Assembly (NCBI GenBank): GCA_964648215.1
Contig: CAZYMF010000061.1
Span: 1 to 23,673 of the forward strand
DNA length: 23,673 nt
From: CAZYMF01 sp964648215
Lineage (GTDB): Bacteria > Desulfobacterota > Binatia > HRBIN30 > JACQVA1
Direction of reading: 5' to 3'
Below the pieces are notes generated by a model. That model was not told where the DNA came from. It saw only the letters and a program-made list of their open reading frames with translations, and ran no database searches. Made by a program: the position numbers and the translations under genes. Below, piece by piece: positions 22,956-23,673 of this stretch (position 1 is the stretch's first letter; each line of letters begins with the position of its first letter).

Positions 22956-23673
22956 GTGAATCAGATTTCGAGAAATGTCGCGTTATGGCTCGTACTGGGC
23001 CTCATGTTTCTGTTGTTGTTCAACCTTTTCAACAAGCAGCAGGCGCGCGAACCGGAGATCATCTTCAGTGATTTCGTGGCGGCCGTCGACAAGGGCGACG
23101 TCACCGAGGTCACCATCCAGGGCCAGAACATCAAGGGGAAGTTCCACAACGGGGAGCGGTTCAAGACCTATACCCCGGAAGACCCCGACCTGATCAAGAC
23201 CCTGCGGTCCAAGGGGGTGAAGATCACGGCCAAGCCGGAAGACAGCGAGCCGTGGTACGTCACCATCCTCCTGCAATGGTTTCCGATGCTGCTGCTGATC
23301 GGCGTGTGGATCTTCTTCATGCGCCAGATGCAGGTGGGAGGCGGCAAGGCGATGTCGTTCGGCAAGAGCCGCGCCAAGCTGCTCACCGAAAACCAGCAGA
23401 AGGTCACCTTCACCGACGTTGCCGGCATCGACGAGGCCAAGGACGAGATCGAGGAGATCATCGCCTTCTTGAAGGATCCGAAGAAGTTCACCAAGCTCGG
23501 CGGCCGGATTCCGAAGGGCGTGCTGCTGGTCGGTGCCCCGGGCACGGGCAAGACCCTGCTGGCGCGCGCCATCGCCGGCGAGGCGGAGGTACCGTTCTTC
23601 TCGATCAGCGGCTCGGATTTCGTCGTGATGTTCGTCGGCGTCGGCGCCTCGCGTGTCCGCGACCTGTTCGTTC
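22956..23673 (+). CDS. ftsH: ATP-dependent zinc metalloprotease FtsH (partial, runs off right edge)
   Basis: This is a membrane-bound AAA+ protease that degrades unfolded or regulatory proteins. The 239 visible codons include membrane segment 1 (about residues 7-23), the periplasmic domain (about 28-105) and membrane segment 2 (about 107-125). The linker KVTFTDVAGIDEAKDEI and Walker A GAPGTGKT follow. The pore-loop region reads SGSDFVVMFVGVGASRVRDLF, where nearly all family members have DFVEMFVG: the Glu is Val here. Walker B and the zinc-protease HEXGH lie beyond the window. GTG 22956 follows GAGGGAG at 22946-22952. It lies 47 bp after tilS. Confidence 0.95.
   Translation, partial: MNQISRNVALWLVLGLMFLLLFNLFNKQQAREPEIIFSDFVAAVDKGDVTEVTIQGQNIKGKFHNGERFKTYTPEDPDLIKTLRSKGVKITAKPEDSEPWYVTILLQWFPMLLLIGVWIFFMRQMQVGGGKAMSFGKSRAKLLTENQQKVTFTDVAGIDEAKDEIEEIIAFLKDPKKFTKLGGRIPKGVLLVGAPGTGKTLLARAIAGEAEVPFFSISGSDFVVMFVGVGASRVRDLFV

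Overview
This is a GC-rich (roughly two-thirds G+C), densely coded bacterial window. It encodes a BamD-type outer-membrane assembly lipoprotein and another probable lipoprotein, so the host has an outer membrane. An S-box (SAM-I) riboswitch, GldG-type ABC export genes, many GTG starts and stop/start overlaps suggest a deltaproteobacteria-like lineage (Desulfobacterota, Myxococcota or Binatota). That placement is inference. A run of exactly 100 N at 7472-7571 marks a scaffold join, so this is a draft, possibly metagenomic, assembly.

Layout. 1-2745 (minus): a three-gene ABC-2 export operon (ATPase, permease, GldG-like auxiliary protein) linked by GTGA overlaps and leaving the window on the left. 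2910-5519 (plus): polA. 5610-7471 (plus): an ECF sigma factor, a zinc-finger anti-sigma factor, a small secreted protein of unknown function and a membrane protein cut by the gap. 7572-16517 (minus): a ten-gene sulfur-assimilation cluster. 16531-16700: its leader, a SAM-I riboswitch followed by an intrinsic terminator. 16794-17720 (minus): bamD. 17867-17940 (plus): a tRNA with CAT anticodon. 18011-19534 (minus): a probable alpha/beta-hydrolase lipoprotein. 19647-19732: a palindrome and a 14-bp tandem repeat. 19824-20828 (plus) and 20825-21478 (minus): a LamG-like anchored protein and a secreted unknown, convergent on a shared CTAG. 21517-22908 (plus): tilS. 22956 to the right end (plus): ftsH.

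The most interesting part is the minus-strand sulfur cluster. In transcription order it encodes: an intact E1-like adenylyltransferase, a zinc-ribbon threonine-synthase-like PLP enzyme, a ThiS/MoaD-type carrier ending in Gly-Gly, a CysM-type cysteine synthase, a free-standing NIL-domain protein, a second E1-like protein that has lost its nucleotide-binding loop, a biotin-synthase-like protein with an unusual C-x8-C-x2-C motif, a DASS/SLC13 anion transporter, a UspA-type protein and ATP sulfurylase. Spacing is at most 31 bp up to the usp gene; sat follows after 174 bp and may have its own promoter.

The proposed reading is sulfate import and activation combined with a protein-thiocarboxylate sulfur donor that feeds cysteine and possibly homocysteine synthesis, shut off by SAM. 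The gene identities and the riboswitch are well supported. The combined pathway, an E1/pseudo-E1 pairing and the role of the Cys-motif protein are inference. APS/PAPS reductase, sulfite reductase, a rhodanese and a JAMM protease are not visible here.
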